A stretch of DNA of 64,000 nt from Serratia grimesii NBRC 13537 (GCF_001590905.1 NZ_BCTT01000007.1:186001-250000), one strand, 5' to 3'. Positions 1-10,792 are shown, counted from the stretch's first letter. A program made the numbers and translations. The notes: generated from the sequence alone by a model not told the origin.

Positions 1-204
1 AATTTCTTTGTCAATGTTGAGCGTGAATTACACAACGGTGATTTGGTGGAAGTGTTACCCGAGTGGCGATTACCCGATATTAATTGCTATGCCATTATGC
101 CAAGAAGGGACAGCCAACCATTAAAAGTTCGCCGTTTATTAGAGCATATGAAAATCCATTTACAGAAAAAAGAGAAGCATTCTTTAGAGCAGTTCAGAAC
201 TTAA
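1..204 (+). CDS. LysR-family regulator, C-terminal fragment
   Basis: The reading frame is open from base 1 and stops with TAA at 202-204, giving the last 67 residues of a protein whose start lies outside the window. The segment HNGDLVEVLPEWRLP, followed by a Tyr-Ala-Ile-Met-Pro stretch and a basic C-terminal helix, is typical of the end of the effector-binding domain of LysR-type regulators. Codon use is more AT-rich than in the ispH operon next door, which hints at an accessory gene. Ligand and targets cannot be inferred. Confidence 0.72.
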   Translation, partial: NFFVNVERELHNGDLVEVLPEWRLPDINCYAIMPRRDSQPLKVRRLLEHMKIHLQKKEKHSLEQFRT

Positions 205-509
205 TGAAATAAGAAGTTTCCGTAACACCACTTAATTTAGTTATTTAACTTTTCAGCCCATTGCTGACCAGCACCAGAGCTCATTTAGATTGCAGACTAA
301 TGATATTATCCTTAATAACTCTCTCACTTCCTATATAAGTATTTCCTCTATCATTAATTCAAATTGTCAGAACAAATTTGACTTTAAATAGCAGAAAATT
401 TGAATTAGCCCCATTTCCCTACTCAACGTTATACTTTTATTTCCTGGCACCGCCCCCAAAAGCAAAACGGGGAGCCTAGGCTCCCCGTTATCTTATTTGT
501 AGCTGATGC
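205..509. other. Intergenic region, LysR fragment to ispH
   Basis: This 305-base AT-rich stretch lies between two convergent genes. Apart from the ispH terminator hairpin at 466-489 I see no open frame, repeat or recognisable site. Confidence 0.6.
466..489 (-). terminator. Rho-independent terminator of the ribF-ispH operon
   Basis: A perfect 24-base palindrome (AACGGGGAGCC / GGCTCCCCGTT around TA) sits 20 bases past the ispH stop. On the minus strand it is followed by a TTTTGCTTTT tract. Confidence 0.85.
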
Positions 510-1463
510 TTATTCAACCTGCTTGATATCAACCCGCAGCTCTTTCGGCACTTCAAACACGATGTTCTCTTCGCGTCCACTGACTTCCTGCACGTTAGCA
601 CCACCCAGCGCCTTCAGACGACTGATCACATCCTGAACCAACACGTCAGGTGCGGATGCTCCGGCGGTAACACCAATATTACGGGCACCTTTCAGCCAGG
701 CTTCCTGAATGTCAGCCGCGGAGTCAATCAGATATGCCGGCTCGCCGACACGCTGAGCCAACTCCGCCAGACGGTTAGAGTTAGACGAGTTTTTCGACCC
801 CACAACCAGAACCACATCCGCATCACCAGCCAGGTTACGTACTGCTTCCTGACGGTTAGTGGTGGCGTAGCAGATATCGTCCTTACGCGGGCCGATAATG
901 CTCGGGAAGCGCTTGCGCAATGCATCGATCACGTCAGACGTATCATCCACCGACAATGTGGTTTGTGTCATAAAGCACAGGTTGCTCTCATCCTTCACCT
1001 GCAGCTTCCACACATCATCTGGCGACTCGACCAGGTACATGCCCCCTTTAGGGTTACTGTACTGGCCCATGGTGCCTTCCACTTCTGGATGGCCCGCATG
1101 ACCAATCAGGATCGCCTCGGTACCACGGCGACTGGCTCGCGCCACTTCCATATGTACTTTGGTTACCAGTGGGCAAGTTGCATCAAACAGCATGGTCAAA
1201 TCACGTGCTTTGGCTTCTGCTCGTACCGCCTGAGAAACACCGTGCGCCGAGAAGATCAAAATAGACCCATCCGGCACTTCGGTGATTTCCTCAATGAACA
1301 CCGCCCCGCGCTCACGCAGGCTATCTACCACATAGCGGTTATGCACCACTTCGTGGCGTACATAGATAGGCGCGCCGTAAATTTCCAGCGCACGTTCAAC
1401 GATACTGATCGCACGATCAACCCCAGCACAGAAGCCGCGTGGGTTAGCCAGCAATATTTGCAT
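510..1463 (-). CDS. ispH: 4-hydroxy-3-methylbut-2-enyl diphosphate reductase
   Basis: IspH (LytB) is the last enzyme of the MEP pathway. It reductively dehydrates HMBPP to IPP and DMAPP using a [4Fe-4S] cluster. The 317-residue protein has the three cluster cysteines in family context: C12 in [11 protein letters not shown]97 in DATCPLV and C198 in [10 protein letters not shown]. It also has the HPEVEG motif near residue 125, with the catalytic glutamate. It is full length. It is the last gene of ribF-ileS-lspA-fkpB-ispH, and its start overlaps the fkpB end by 20 bases, indicating translational coupling. A strong terminator follows. Confidence 0.98.
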   Translation of the reverse strand: MQILLANPRGFCAGVDRAISIVERALEIYGAPIYVRHEVVHNRYVVDSLRERGAVFIEEITEVPDGSILIFSAHGVSQAVRAEAKARDLTMLFDATCPLVTKVHMEVARASRRGTEAILIGHAGHPEVEGTMGQYSNPKGGMYLVESPDDVWKLQVKDESNLCFMTQTTLSVDDTSDVIDALRKRFPSIIGPRKDDICYATTNRQEAVRNLAGDADVVLVVGSKNSSNSNRLAELAQRVGEPAYLIDSAADIQEAWLKGARNIGVTAGASAPDVLVQDVISRLKALGGANVQEVSGREENIVFEVPKELRVDIKQVE

Positions 1464-1914
1464 GCGTCTCCTCCTGCTGCGGATCGATCTCCAGCACTTC
1501 GATATCGAAGGTTACCGGATGGCCCGCCAGCGGATGGTTGAAATCAACGGTAATCGAATCTTCCGCCACTTCACGTACTACGCCTGGCATTTCGCTACCA
1601 TCGACAGCGGTAAACAGCATAATTGTGCCGACGTCCGGCACCCCGGTTTCCGCGAAATCGCGACGCGAGAAGAACTGGACCAGATCCGGGTTCTCTGCAC
1701 CAAATGCCGCTTCCGGCTGTAAGGTAAAAGCACATTTGTCGCCCGCACTCAGGCCAAGCAACTGTGCTTCCAGCGGCTCGGACAAACTGCCATCACCCAA
1801 ACGGAACAGTGCCGGTTTGCCACTGCTGCGGGTGGATTCTGCGGTCGAACCATCTTCCAGTTTCAGCGTGAAGTGCACCAGCACTTCACTGCTACTGTTA
1901 ACCTGAGCCGTCAT
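1444..1914 (-). CDS. fkpB: FKBP-type peptidyl-prolyl cis-trans isomerase
   Basis: FkpB (SlpA) is a cytoplasmic SlyD-like proline isomerase and chaperone. The sequence starts with an FKBP core strand ([12 protein letters not shown]), carries an inserted flap with FFSRRDF, and ends with [14 protein letters not shown], the SlyD/FkpB signature. I chose the ATG at 1914 (156 residues). It lies one base after the lspA stop, and the AAGGTGA ribosome site is inside the end of lspA. A GTG three codons upstream is in frame but would overlap that site. Gene order lspA-fkpB-ispH is as in E. coli. Confidence 0.95.
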   Translation of the reverse strand: MTAQVNSSSEVLVHFTLKLEDGSTAESTRSSGKPALFRLGDGSLSEPLEAQLLGLSAGDKCAFTLQPEAAFGAENPDLVQFFSRRDFAETGVPDVGTIMLFTAVDGSEMPGVVREVAEDSITVDFNHPLAGHPVTFDIEVLEIDPQQEETHANIAG

Positions 1915-1915
1915 A

Positions 1916-2425
1916 TTACTCACCTTTGCTCTTTGCGCTTTTGTTCGCCGGCGACAAGAAGCCTTCCAGCACGATCATCGCCGCCCCTACGCAAATAAAA
2001 CTATCTGCAAGGTTGAAAGTCGGGTAATGCCAATCGCCTACGTAGAAGTCGATAAAATCGACAACAAAACCGTGCCATAAGCGATCGAACAGGTTACCAA
2101 GCGCACCGCCGATGATAAAAGCATAGGCGATATTGTTCAGCTTCTGCTGTGCACTGCTGCGGTACATCATCACCAACAGCACCGCCACGATAGCCACCGC
2201 AATACCGGCGAAGAACCAACGCTGCCAGCCGCCATGATCGGCGAGGAAACTGAACGCAGCACCGTAGTTGCGCGCATAGAACAGATTGAACGACGGGATC
2301 AATGGCTGAGACTGGCCCAGCACAAAGTTACCGAGGATCCACTGCTTGCTGGCAAAATCCAGTACCAACACGACGACTACCAGCCACAGCCAGCGCAAGC
2401 CGGTCGAACAAATAGGTTTACTCAT
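1916..2425 (-). CDS. lspA: Lipoprotein signal peptidase (signal peptidase II)
   Basis: LspA is an inner-membrane aspartyl protease that cleaves the signal peptide from diacylglyceryl-modified prolipoproteins. The 169-residue protein has four hydrophobic segments and both catalytic aspartates in family motifs: D123 in FVVDFIDF and D141 in FNLADSF, after the conserved NLFDR. Its ATG overlaps the ileS stop codon by one base, so the two genes are translationally coupled. The C-terminus is lysine-rich, as in relatives. Confidence 0.97.
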   Translation of the reverse strand: MSKPICSTGLRWLWLVVVVLVLDFASKQWILGNFVLGQSQPLIPSFNLFYARNYGAAFSFLADHGGWQRWFFAGIAVAIVAVLLVMMYRSSAQQKLNNIAYAFIIGGALGNLFDRLWHGFVVDFIDFYVGDWHYPTFNLADSFICVGAAMIVLEGFLSPANKSAKSKGE

Positions 2426-5241
2426 TAGGCAAACTTACGCTTTTCGCCGTCGCCGGCTACGTTGATAACACAGCGGCCGCAGAGATCTGCATGCTCCGCC
2501 ACCAAACCGATATCGGTGGTGTAATGCCAGCAACGCGGGCATTTCTCACCCTCAGCGGTGCTGAAGGCAATTTTCAGGCCCTTCACCAGTTCTGACGTCA
2601 GTGCATCTACTGGCGCATCAGCCAGAGGTGCAACGCGCGCGCCAGAGGTCAGCAGCACGAAGCGCAACTCATCCTGCAGGCTGTTGAGACGTTCAGCCAG
2701 TTCGCTATCGGCATACAGCGTTACTGCGGCTTCCAGCGAGCCACCAAGACGCTTGTCTGCACGTGCCTGTTCCAGCACCTTGTTCACTTCGCCACGCACT
2801 TTCAGCAGTTCAGCCCAGAAAGCATCGTTCATGCCTTCGCCTTCAGCCAAACCAAACAGGCCGTCGTACCACTCTTCAGTGAACACGTACTGCGCACGTT
2901 TGCCCGGCAGGAAAGCCCAGATTTCATCGGCAGTGAACGACATGATCGGCGCCATCCAACGTACCAATGCTTCTGCGATATGGAACAAAGCAGTCTGGCA
3001 GCTGCGACGGGCGACACTGTCGCTCTTCGCGGTGTACTGGCGATCTTTGATGATATCCAGGTAGAAGGAGCCCATCTCGACAGAACAGAACTGCATCAGG
3101 CGTTGCACTACTTCATGGAAATCGTAGTTGGCATAAGCCTGTTCGATATCCTGTTGTGCCGCCAGAGCACGACCTACTGCCCAGCGATCCAGTACCACCA
3201 TGTCTTCCGGTGCAACGCAATCCGTGCTCGGTTCGAACCCGTTCAGGTTCGCCAGCAAGAAGCGCGCTGTGTTACGGATGCGGCGATAAGAATCAGCAGA
3301 ACGTTTCAAGATCTCGTCAGATACCGCGATTTCACCGGTGTAGTCGGTAGAGGCTACCCACAGACGCAGGATGTCGCCGCCCAGCTTGTTCATCACATCT
3401 TGTGGACTGATGGTGTTGCCGATGGACTTGGACATTTTACGGCCCTGACCGTCCACGGTGAAACCGTGAGTCAGCACTTCTTTATACGGCGCTTTACCTT
3501 TCATGGCGGTTGAGATCATCAGTGATGACATGAACCAGCCGCGGTGTTGGTCAGAGCCTTCCAGATACATGTCGGCGCCATGACCATTGAACTCAGGGCG
3601 AACGTCGACTACGGAAGAGTGGGTCGAACCGGAGTCGAACCACACGTCCAGGGTATCTGGCACTTTCACGTAGTCGGCAGCATCCGCGCCGAGAATGTCG
3701 GCTGCGTCCAGATCCCACCAGGCCTGAATACCATCTTGCTCAACACGTTTTGCCACTTCTTCCATCAGCTCTACGCTGCGTGGGTGCAGTTGTTCTGTGT
3801 CTTTATGCACAAACAGTGACATCGGCACACCCCAGGTACGCTGACGTGAAATACACCAGTCCGGGCGGTTAGCGACCATGGTTTCGATGCGCGCCTGGCC
3901 CCACTCTGGGATCCACTGCACGCCTTTGATCTCTTCCAGCGACTGCTTACGCAGGCCTTTTTGATCCATGCTGATGAACCACTGAGGCGTTGCACGGAAG
4001 ATGATCGGCGTTTTGTGACGCCAGCAGCATGGGTAACTGTGAACCAGTTTTTCCACATGCAGCAATGCACCTTTCTCACGCAGCAGATCAACGATCAGAT
4101 CATTGGCCTTAAACACAAACTTGCCATCCAGCAGCGGATGAGTACCCGGCAGATAACAACCGTTCGGCCCTACCGGGTTGGCAATTTCCAAACCGTATTT
4201 CTGACTGATAACAAAGTCATCCGGGCCGTGGCCACCTGCGGTATGCACCGCACCGGTACCCGCGTCCAGCGTGACGTGCTCACCCATGATCGCCGGTACG
4301 TCGAAGCCCATGAATGGGTGTTCAAAACGCATCAGGTCAAGATCGGCACCTTTGCAGCTGCCCAGTACGGTCCACGCGCTGATACCGGCGCGTTTCATCA
4401 CGCTTTCTACCAGTTCAGCCGCCAGCACTAGGCACTGACCTTCGACCTGCACCAGTTGATAAGCAAATTCCGGATGCAATGAAATTGCACGGTTAGCAGG
4501 TAAGGTCCATGGGGTCGTGGTCCAGATCACCAAAGAAATCGGGCCATTGAAGCTGGTCACACCAAATTTGGCCGCTACCGCTGCCGCGTCAACCGCGTGG
4601 AACGCCACATCGATAGACGGTGAAGTCTTGTCGTAATATTCCACTTCCGCTTCTGCCAGCGAAGAACGGCAATCGGTACACCAGTGCACCGGTTTTGCGC
4701 CTTTCAGCAGATGACCATTGCTGATGATCTTGCCCAGCGCGCGGATGATGTTGGCTTCGGTTTTGAAGTCCATGGTCAAATACGGGTGATCCCAGTCGCC
4801 CAGCACGCCAAGACGGATGAAGTCTTTCTTCTGGCCTTCAACTTGTTCAGCGGCATACTCACGGCATTTGACACGGAATTCCGCCGCGGTGAGTTTCTCG
4901 CCCGGCTTACCGTACAGTTGTTCGACTTTCAGTTCGATCGGCAGGCCATGGCAGTCCCAACCTGGGACATAAGGCGAGTCGAAGCCGGACATCCCTTTCG
5001 ACTTGATAATAATGTCTTTGAGAATCTTGTTAACCGAGTGACCAATGTGAATGCTGCCGTTCGCATACGGAGGGCCGTCATGCAAAATGAAGGTTTTTTT
5101 GCCCTTTTTGGCAGTACGAATAATCCCGTACAGATCCTGTTCATACCAACGTTGCAGCATGCCAGGTTCGCGCTTGGCCAGATCGCCACGCATCGGGAAC
5201 CCTGTTTCCGGCAAGTTCAGGGTATTCTTGTAGTCACTCAT
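2425..5241 (-). CDS. ileS: Isoleucyl-tRNA synthetase
   Basis: IleS charges tRNA-Ile and edits misactivated valine. The 938-residue length is normal for the bacterial type. Class I signatures are visible: the HIGH motif at 65-68 in NGSIHIGH and KMSKS near residue 600 in [12 protein letters not shown]. The CP1 editing insert lies between them. A C-terminal zinc site is formed by CPRCW and CGRC. It follows ribF in the operon, with an ERIC-like repeat in the 155-base spacer, and runs into lspA with a one-base overlap. Confidence 0.98.
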   Translation of the reverse strand: MSDYKNTLNLPETGFPMRGDLAKREPGMLQRWYEQDLYGIIRTAKKGKKTFILHDGPPYANGSIHIGHSVNKILKDIIIKSKGMSGFDSPYVPGWDCHGLPIELKVEQLYGKPGEKLTAAEFRVKCREYAAEQVEGQKKDFIRLGVLGDWDHPYLTMDFKTEANIIRALGKIISNGHLLKGAKPVHWCTDCRSSLAEAEVEYYDKTSPSIDVAFHAVDAAAVAAKFGVTSFNGPISLVIWTTTPWTLPANRAISLHPEFAYQLVQVEGQCLVLAAELVESVMKRAGISAWTVLGSCKGADLDLMRFEHPFMGFDVPAIMGEHVTLDAGTGAVHTAGGHGPDDFVISQKYGLEIANPVGPNGCYLPGTHPLLDGKFVFKANDLIVDLLREKGALLHVEKLVHSYPCCWRHKTPIIFRATPQWFISMDQKGLRKQSLEEIKGVQWIPEWGQARIETMVANRPDWCISRQRTWGVPMSLFVHKDTEQLHPRSVELMEEVAKRVEQDGIQAWWDLDAADILGADAADYVKVPDTLDVWFDSGSTHSSVVDVRPEFNGHGADMYLEGSDQHRGWFMSSLMISTAMKGKAPYKEVLTHGFTVDGQGRKMSKSIGNTISPQDVMNKLGGDILRLWVASTDYTGEIAVSDEILKRSADSYRRIRNTARFLLANLNGFEPSTDCVAPEDMVVLDRWAVGRALAAQQDIEQAYANYDFHEVVQRLMQFCSVEMGSFYLDIIKDRQYTAKSDSVARRSCQTALFHIAEALVRWMAPIMSFTADEIWAFLPGKRAQYVFTEEWYDGLFGLAEGEGMNDAFWAELLKVRGEVNKVLEQARADKRLGGSLEAAVTLYADSELAERLNSLQDELRFVLLTSGARVAPLADAPVDALTSELVKGLKIAFSTAEGEKCPRCWHYTTDIGLVAEHADLCGRCVINVAGDGEKRKFA

Positions 5242-5280
5242 GAGATTCTCGTTTCCGTTTTCGGCTATTTACCCCCCACA

Positions 5281-5380
5281 CTTCAAGCTGCATCTTTGTT
5301 GGCCGCCCTTTCTCATCCGAATCACTTGCCTGTGCAAGCTCTTCGGATTCGTGCGGTTGCCGCCGCGATGCAACTCGAAT
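5281..5380. repeat. ERIC-like imperfect palindromic repeat
   Basis: The element begins CTTCAAGCTGCA and ends GATGCAACTCGAAT, so the ends form a terminal inverted repeat as in ERIC elements. Read on the minus strand, its centre is a hairpin with outer stem ATCCGAA/TTCGGAT and inner stem CTTGC/GCAAG separated by GAG and TGA. That is the architecture of the canonical ERIC centre, but with different bases in both stems. It lies in the transcribed spacer between ribF and ileS. Compare the canonical copy at 46149-46249. Confidence 0.75.
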
Positions 5381-5396
5381 TATTGAGGGTAAACGA

Positions 5397-6335
5397 TTAA
5401 ACCAGTGTTTTTAACCCGAAAAACTTCCGGGCCGTCACCACATCATTGGCGATTTGCTGCTTCAGGGCATCGAGCGAAGCAAAACGCTGTTCATTGCGCA
5501 ATTTCGCGCGGAGCACCACGTCAATATGGCGCCCGTAAAGATCCATTGTGACATCCAACAGATGGACTTCCAGCTGTTGGCGCACGCCGGCAACGGTTGG
5601 TCGCGTACCAATATTGGCTACGCCAGGTAGCGGTTCAGGCCCCAGGCCATACACTTCCACCGCATAGACCCCTTTTACCGGTGCAACCAGGCGTTTCAGC
5701 GGCAGGTTGGCCGTAGGGAAGCCGATGGTGCGGCCCAGTTCATCACCGTGTACTACTCGGCCTGAAATGCTGTACGGATGACCCAACAGCGTTTCAGCCT
5801 GCGCCAGATCATCATCACGCAGTGCATTGCGAATCGCCGTACTGCTGATACGTTGATCGCCTTCACGGAAGGTCGGCGTGCTGATCACTTCAAAACCGTA
5901 TTCTATCCCGGCTTTTTGCAATAGCGGAAAATCGCCCTGACGCGTCGCGCCAAAGCGAAAATCATCCCCGACCATCAGGAATTTCACGCCCAGTTTTTCC
6001 ACCAGCAATTCGGCAACGAACGCCTGTGCCGTGTTGGCGGCAAAACGCGGGTCAAACTTGACGCACAGCAGGTAGTCAACGCCCGCTTGCGCCAGATATT
6101 TGGCCTTATCACGCAAACGCGTGAGTCTGGCCGGTGCCTTGTCCGCTGCAAACATTTCCAGCGGTTGCGGCTCAAAGATCATGACCATCACTGGCAGCCC
6201 GAGGCGTTGCCCCTCTTGTTTCAGCTGCTCCAGCAACGCTTGGTGACCGCGGTGTACGCCGTCAAAGTTGCCGATGGTGAGCACACAACCATGGTGGCGT
6301 GCCCGGATATTGTGAATGCCGCGAATTAGCTCCAT
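5397..6335 (-). CDS. ribF: Bifunctional riboflavin kinase / FAD synthetase
   Basis: RibF phosphorylates riboflavin to FMN and adenylylates FMN to FAD. The 312-residue protein has an N-terminal nucleotidyltransferase domain with GNFDGVHRGH at 22-31. The C-terminal flavokinase domain has IGFPTANL near residue 190, inside the conserved GRVVHGDELGRTIGFPTANL block. It is first in the ribF-ileS-lspA-fkpB-ispH operon and divergent from rpsT, the same arrangement as in E. coli. I see no FMN riboswitch upstream, and the flanking spacer is shared with the rpsT promoters. Confidence 0.97.
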   Translation of the reverse strand: MELIRGIHNIRARHHGCVLTIGNFDGVHRGHQALLEQLKQEGQRLGLPVMVMIFEPQPLEMFAADKAPARLTRLRDKAKYLAQAGVDYLLCVKFDPRFAANTAQAFVAELLVEKLGVKFLMVGDDFRFGATRQGDFPLLQKAGIEYGFEVISTPTFREGDQRISSTAIRNALRDDDLAQAETLLGHPYSISGRVVHGDELGRTIGFPTANLPLKRLVAPVKGVYAVEVYGLGPEPLPGVANIGTRPTVAGVRQQLEVHLLDVTMDLYGRHIDVVLRAKLRNEQRFASLDALKQQIANDVVTARKFFGLKTLV

Positions 6336-6725
6336 AGCTGGCTCAAAACAGTGGAAATCGCCGGATTATACCTTGTACAGCGGTTAAGGTTAACCCGCGA
6401 TTGGTGCCTTTGTGTAATAGACATACCATACCGGAGATAATCTGCAGGTGAAACGCCCTAACCGCAGTTTATCCGGCAACATGAAGCTGATTATCGACCA
6501 CGACCAACAGCTTGCGGCCAATACAGCAACTCATTGGCGAATTTTCTCGCGAAACACTGTATTCCCATGACCGAAGCTGGTAAAATCCTGCCCCATCACA
6601 ACGTAGCAAGTGCCGCCCGTACAAACGGCGCTTATTTGCACAAATCCGTTGACAAACGAAGACTAAAAGGGGATATTCCTCGGCCTTCGAATTGTCCTCA
6701 ATAGAATATATTTGGGAGTTGGACC
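6336..6725. other. Divergent promoter region, ribF / rpsT
   Basis: This 390-base divergent spacer should hold promoters for the ribF operon (leftward) and rpsT (rightward). The only one I can place with some confidence is the rpsT-proximal promoter at 6649-6677. No ORF or repeat is evident in the rest. Confidence 0.55.
6649..6677 (+). promoter_or_regulatory. Sigma-70 promoter for rpsT
   Basis: A consensus -35 TTGACA (6649-6654) is followed after 17 bases by GATATT (6672-6677). This would start transcription about 40 bases before the rpsT start codon. Confidence 0.65.
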
Positions 6726-6989
6726 TTGGCTAATATCAAATCAGCTAAGAAACGCGCCGTACAGTCTGAGAAACGTCGTAAGCACAACGCTAGCGGCCGC
6801 TCTATGATGCGTACCTACATCAAGAAAGTAGAAGTTGCTATCGCAACTGGCGATAAAGAAGCTGCAAAAAACGCATTCCTCGTGATGCAACCAATCGTGG
6901 ACCGCAAGGCAGCTAAAGGCCTGATCCACAAAAACAAAGCAGCACGCCATAAGTCAAATCTGACTGCGCGTATCAACGCAATGCAATAA
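6726..6989 (+). CDS. rpsT: 30S ribosomal protein S20
   Basis: S20 binds 16S rRNA early in 30S assembly. The 87-residue, lysine/arginine-rich protein starts (M)[10 protein letters not shown] and shows the S20 pattern of helices with SEKRRKHN and [11 protein letters not shown]. Translation begins at a TTG codon (6726) preceded by TTGGGAG. A UUG start is known for E. coli rpsT and is linked to its autoregulation, so the rare start is a conserved feature rather than an error. It is monocistronic with a strong terminator. Confidence 0.98.
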   Translation: MANIKSAKKRAVQSEKRRKHNASGRSMMRTYIKKVEVAIATGDKEAAKNAFLVMQPIVDRKAAKGLIHKNKAARHKSNLTARINAMQ

Positions 6990-7010
6990 GCATTACGTTA
7001 TCTGCTTGAT

Positions 7011-7038
7011 AAAAAAACCGGCTCAGGCCGGTTTTTTT
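7011..7038. terminator. Bidirectional terminator, rpsT / nhaR
   Basis: AAAAAAACCGGC and GCCGGTTTTTTT flank a TCAG loop. The A- and T-tracts on both sides allow it to serve the convergent rpsT and nhaR. Confidence 0.9.
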
Positions 7039-7059
7039 ACGTCTGCTGTTTTCACCGCT

Positions 7060-7959
7060 CTAGTAAGTAAACAGTGCAGAGAAATCCTTGTTGCACACCC
7101 GTTGTACCGCGGGATGCTGGATCATACGTTCGGCAAAAATGATGTAGTACTCTTCCTGCACGCTATCAATGCGCCCAATCTCCACCACGTCATCATCGTT
7201 ATAGGTATCTTGCGCATACAGCGTCGGTGCAACGAAGATCGCGTTGTGGTACATGCCAAAGGTCTTCATCAGGGCCGCATCATCAAATTCGCCCAAGATC
7301 TCTACCTGGATACCCTGGGTGTTAAACCAGTTAAGCAGCTTACGCCCCAGCATCGAACGCCGGCCTGGAATGAGCAGCTTGCGCTGTTCAAGACAAGCGG
7401 GGAACGGTAAGTCCGGCGCCGGCTGGCGGCAAAAGAAGCTGATACCGCATTCACCCAGCTTGAGCGAAAACAACCCTTCTTGCTGGCTGGAGTCCACCGG
7501 GCAATCTGACAAGATCATGTCGAGCTTATGTTGGCTGAGCTGTTCGAGCAGCATCTCGTGCGTCGACTCAAAGCAACGCAGATGAATTTGCTCATTATCC
7601 ACCACTACCGCGGTCTCCAGAACCTGACTCACCAAACGTTTGGACAGCGCATCCGCGACCCCAACGTCGAACAGCAGGTTAGATTCCTTGCGATAATTGA
7701 CAATATCCAGCATTTCCTGGCTGAGCATAAACATCTTGTCGGCGTAGCGGAAAACCAGCTGCCCCAATTCAGAAGGCACTAGCCCACGCCCCTGACGCTT
7801 GAACAGCTTGCCGTCCAAACGTTCTTCCAGTGCTTTGATCTGGCCGGTAATGGTCTGCGGCGTCAGAAACAATGCTTCAGCGGCGCCGACCACCGAACCT
7901 TCCTTGCAGACCTGCCAGAAGTAGTAAAGGTGATTAAAGTTAATATGCGACATCCTCAC
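7060..7959 (-). CDS. nhaR: LysR-family activator of nhaA
   Basis: NhaR activates nhaA in response to sodium. The 299-residue protein has an N-terminal winged HTH ([20 protein letters not shown], about 18-37) and matches E. coli NhaR closely through the effector domain ([20 protein letters not shown]). I kept the GTG start at 7959 because AAGGAGA lies seven bases upstream and it gives the E. coli-like N-terminus. An ATG two codons later is the alternative. It lies 194 bases downstream of nhaA on the same strand. Confidence 0.95.
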   Translation of the reverse strand: MRMSHINFNHLYYFWQVCKEGSVVGAAEALFLTPQTITGQIKALEERLDGKLFKRQGRGLVPSELGQLVFRYADKMFMLSQEMLDIVNYRKESNLLFDVGVADALSKRLVSQVLETAVVVDNEQIHLRCFESTHEMLLEQLSQHKLDMILSDCPVDSSQQEGLFSLKLGECGISFFCRQPAPDLPFPACLEQRKLLIPGRRSMLGRKLLNWFNTQGIQVEILGEFDDAALMKTFGMYHNAIFVAPTLYAQDTYNDDDVVEIGRIDSVQEEYYIIFAERMIQHPAVQRVCNKDFSALFTY

Positions 7960-8153
7960 GAGGTGCTCTCCTTAACATTTCGTCAGGTTAAACGATCGAC
8001 CGTGACGAGCGACTAATGTCCTTTCCCTGTTTCAGACAACCTGTTGCTGCATTCGTCCCAAACAGAACGGTCGAAGCTGCGCATATTTTATACTGCGCAG
8101 CTCCGACCAGCTATTGTAATCTGTACTTACGAACAGAGGATCCCCTAAAGGGG

Positions 8154-9320
8154 TTATCTGACTCGTGGTAACGACATGCGCAACAGACCGTACCCGACCA
8201 CCGCCGCCGTGGTTGACCCAATCAGGATACCCAGCCGCGAATACGTGCTTAGTACGACATCCGCATCGCCAAATGCCAGCGAAGCGATGAAAATTGACAT
8301 GGTGAAACCAATACCACAGAGCACGGAAACGGCAAACACCTGTTTGAAACCAATTCCTTCAGGCAGTTTGGCAATGCCCAACTTCACCGCCAGCAGGCTA
8401 AAGGTGAAGATACCCAACGGCTTACCGATGAACAGGCCCGCTGCGATACCGACAGGGAGCAGTGAGGTCAGCCCACTCAGTGACACGCCCTGTAATGAAA
8501 CACCCGCATTGGCAAAAGCGAACAGCGGCAGAATCAGGAACGCCACCCATGGGTGCAGCTCGTGCTCCAGAGTCTCCGAAGGAGATGGGCCTTTCTTCAC
8601 GTTCAACGGGATCATGAAGCCAATAATTACACCCGCCAGGGTCGCGTGTACCCCGGACTTGAGGATAGCCACCCACAGCACCAGGCCGACAATCATATAA
8701 AGCGAGGTTTTCCCTACGCCACGCCAGTTCATAAATGCCAGCACCGCAACAGACGCGGCAGCTACACCCAACGCCGCCATCGACACTTCATGGGTATAGA
8801 ACAGTGCGATAATCACGATCACACCCAGGTCATCGATAATCGCCAGCGCCAGCAGGAACACCTTCAGGCTGGTGGGTACGCGGTTCCCCAACAGCGCCAT
8901 TACCCCAAGGGCAAACGCAATATCAGTTGCCGCCGGAATTGCCCAGCCCTGGCGAGTAACCTCATCAGCGCCGTTGAACAGCAGGTAAATTAATGCCGGT
9001 GCCAACATGCCGCCCAACGCAGCAATAGCGGGAAACACCGCCTTGTCACGTCCGGCCAATGAACCCTGCATCAGTTCACGCTTGACCTCCAGCCCAACCA
9101 CCAGGAAAAAGATCGCCATCAGGCCGTCGTTAATCCACAGCAGCAACGGCTTGGCAATTTCCAGTGAGGACACTTTCACCATGACAGGTAAATTGAGGAA
9201 AGCATGATAAATCCCCTGGGCTGGGGTATTGGCCATGATCAACGCGATAATCGCGGCTACGATCAGGATAATGCCGCCTGCGGCTTCCTGACGTAAAAAT
9301 TGACGAATGATATTGGTCAC
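8154..9320 (-). CDS. nhaA: Na+/H+ antiporter NhaA
   Basis: NhaA exchanges two H+ for one Na+ or Li+ across the inner membrane and confers salt and alkali tolerance. The protein has about 12 membrane segments. The ion-binding aspartate pair is in [10 protein letters not shown], and other family hallmarks are [11 protein letters not shown] and [14 protein letters not shown] placed the start at the GTG at 9318-9320 (388 residues, V read as Met, then TNIIRQF). GGAGAGA lies upstream, and an upstream ATG would add 16 residues with no family counterpart. nhaR follows. Confidence 0.95.
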   Translation of the reverse strand: MTNIIRQFLRQEAAGGIILIVAAIIALIMANTPAQGIYHAFLNLPVMVKVSSLEIAKPLLLWINDGLMAIFFLVVGLEVKRELMQGSLAGRDKAVFPAIAALGGMLAPALIYLLFNGADEVTRQGWAIPAATDIAFALGVMALLGNRVPTSLKVFLLALAIIDDLGVIVIIALFYTHEVSMAALGVAAASVAVLAFMNWRGVGKTSLYMIVGLVLWVAILKSGVHATLAGVIIGFMIPLNVKKGPSPSETLEHELHPWVAFLILPLFAFANAGVSLQGVSLSGLTSLLPVGIAAGLFIGKPLGIFTFSLLAVKLGIAKLPEGIGFKQVFAVSVLCGIGFTMSIFIASLAFGDADVVLSTYSRLGILIGSTTAAVVGYGLLRMSLPRVR

Positions 9321-9501
9321 AATACGTCTCTCCAGAGATGCGCGAAGCAGAAATGGCCTCGCAAACAAAGTAATGGAATGAGTATAGACGGCGATTTAGC
9401 TCGATAAAACACGTTTATAAATGCTTTAACAATCGTAAAAACCGAGTAATTTACGATAAGCATCACACTTTATATAGGGTTATTGGCACACAATAACCAA
9501 T

Positions 9502-9529
9502 AAAAAACCCCGGTTTTGACGCCGGGGTT
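9502..9529 (-). terminator. Terminator of dnaK-dnaJ
   Basis: On the minus strand AACCCCGG and CCGGGGTT pair around an eight-base loop, followed by TTTTTTA. It sits 27 bases past the dnaJ stop. Confidence 0.88.
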
Positions 9530-9555
9530 ATGCAGTACTCTGACAGAACAGTAGC

Positions 9556-10686
9556 TTAACGCGTCAGGTCATCAAAAAACTTTTTCACACCGTCGAAGAA
9601 GCTCTTCGAACGGGGGCTGTTTTTATCACCAGAAGGGCCACCCAGGCTTTCTTCCAGTTCCTTCAGCAATTGCTTCTGTTTGTCGTTCAGGTTAACAGGA
9701 GTTTCCACCACCACGCGGCACAACAGGTCGCCCTGGCTGCCACCACGTACTGATTTAACACCCTTGCCACGCATGCGGAACAGTTTGCCCGTCTGGGTTT
9801 CTGACGGTACTTTCAGCTTCACGCGGCCATCCAGCGTTGGCACTTCGATCTCACCGCCCAATGCTGCCATTGCGAAGTTGATTGGCACTTCACAGTACAG
9901 GTTATTCCCTTCACGCTCGAAGATCGGGTGCGCTTTCACCTGAACCTGAACGTACAGATCGCCCGCTGGTGCGCCATGCTCACCGGCTTCACCCTCACCC
10001 GCTAAGCGGATGCGGTCGCCAGTATCAACGCCAGCCGGGATTTTCACCGACAGCGTTTTGGCTTTCTCTACCCGACCGTGGCCATGACAGCTGTTGCACG
10101 GGTCTTTGATAATTTGACCGCGTCCATGGCAATGTGGACAGGCCTGCTGCACGGTAAAGAAGCCCTGGCGCATTTGCACCTGGCCTTGACCGTGACAGGT
10201 TGGGCAAGTCACTGGCGAACTGCCTGGTTTAGCACCGCTGCCGTGACAAACGCCACACTCTTCCAGCGTCGGAATACGGATCTCTTTGGTTACACCACGA
10301 ACCGCTTCCTCAAGGGAGAGCTCCATGTTGTAACGCAGATCAGAACCGCGACTGGCACGCTGACGGCGACCACCACCAAAGATATCGCCAAACACGTCGC
10401 CAAAGATATCGCTGAAGTCGGCACCGCCGCCGCCAAACCCACCACCACCGCCCATACCGCCTTGTTCAAAGGCTGCGTGGCCGTACTGATCGTAGGCGGC
10501 ACGTTTTTGATCGTCGGTCAGGACTTCGTACGCTTCCTTGATCTCTTTAAACTTGGCTTCGGCGTCTTGATCCTGGTTACGGTCAGGATGGTATTTCATC
10601 GCCAGGCGCTTATACGCCTTTTTTATGTCACGCTCTTCCGCCGTCTTGGAGACGCCGAGAATCTCGTAATAGTCTTTCTTCGCCAT
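9556..10686 (-). CDS. dnaJ: Co-chaperone DnaJ (Hsp40)
   Basis: DnaJ delivers unfolded clients to DnaK and stimulates its ATPase. Domains in order are: J-domain with HPD at 33-35; a Gly/Phe-rich linker; four CxxCxGxG zinc repeats, beginning with CGVCHGSG and ending with CNSCHGHG; then the C-terminal substrate-binding domains. I used the ATG at 10686 (376 residues, [10 protein letters not shown]), which matches the family start. An upstream in-frame ATG would only add seven residues. It is second in the dnaK-dnaJ operon, after a structured 106-base spacer. Confidence 0.98.
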   Translation of the reverse strand: MAKKDYYEILGVSKTAEERDIKKAYKRLAMKYHPDRNQDQDAEAKFKEIKEAYEVLTDDQKRAAYDQYGHAAFEQGGMGGGGGFGGGGADFSDIFGDVFGDIFGGGRRQRASRGSDLRYNMELSLEEAVRGVTKEIRIPTLEECGVCHGSGAKPGSSPVTCPTCHGQGQVQMRQGFFTVQQACPHCHGRGQIIKDPCNSCHGHGRVEKAKTLSVKIPAGVDTGDRIRLAGEGEAGEHGAPAGDLYVQVQVKAHPIFEREGNNLYCEVPINFAMAALGGEIEVPTLDGRVKLKVPSETQTGKLFRMRGKGVKSVRGGSQGDLLCRVVVETPVNLNDKQKQLLKELEESLGGPSGDKNSPRSKSFFDGVKKFFDDLTR

Positions 10687-10711
10687 TATTTCTGTAACCC
10701 TTAACATGCGT

Positions 10712-10791
10712 GCACGGGCGCAGAGTTGCCTCGACGCCCGTGCTGGTTTCCAGTAACGGCCTCTCGGCCGTTACGTGCCCGCTTAAGGGCG
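10712..10791 (-). other. Three tandem hairpins in the dnaK-dnaJ spacer
   Basis: The spacer has three inverted repeats. GCACGGGCG (10712-10720) pairs with CGCCCGTGC (10735-10743). GTAACGGCC (10753-10761) pairs with GGCCGTTAC (10766-10774) around a four-base loop. GCCC pairs with GGGC at 10778-10791. The first two stems are perfect 9-mers. None has a U-tract, so they look like RNA processing or stability elements rather than terminators. That role is inferred. Confidence 0.7.
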
Positions 10792-10792
10792 A

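Noticed and set aside
6336-6725. FMN riboswitch upstream of ribF
   Set aside because: I looked for the conserved RFN core and found none; enterobacterial ribF is not normally riboswitch-controlled.
8131-8156. Possible terminator at the end of nhaA (ATCCCCTAAAGGGGTT)
   Set aside because: The stem is only four to five bases and has no T-tract; nhaA may read through into nhaR.
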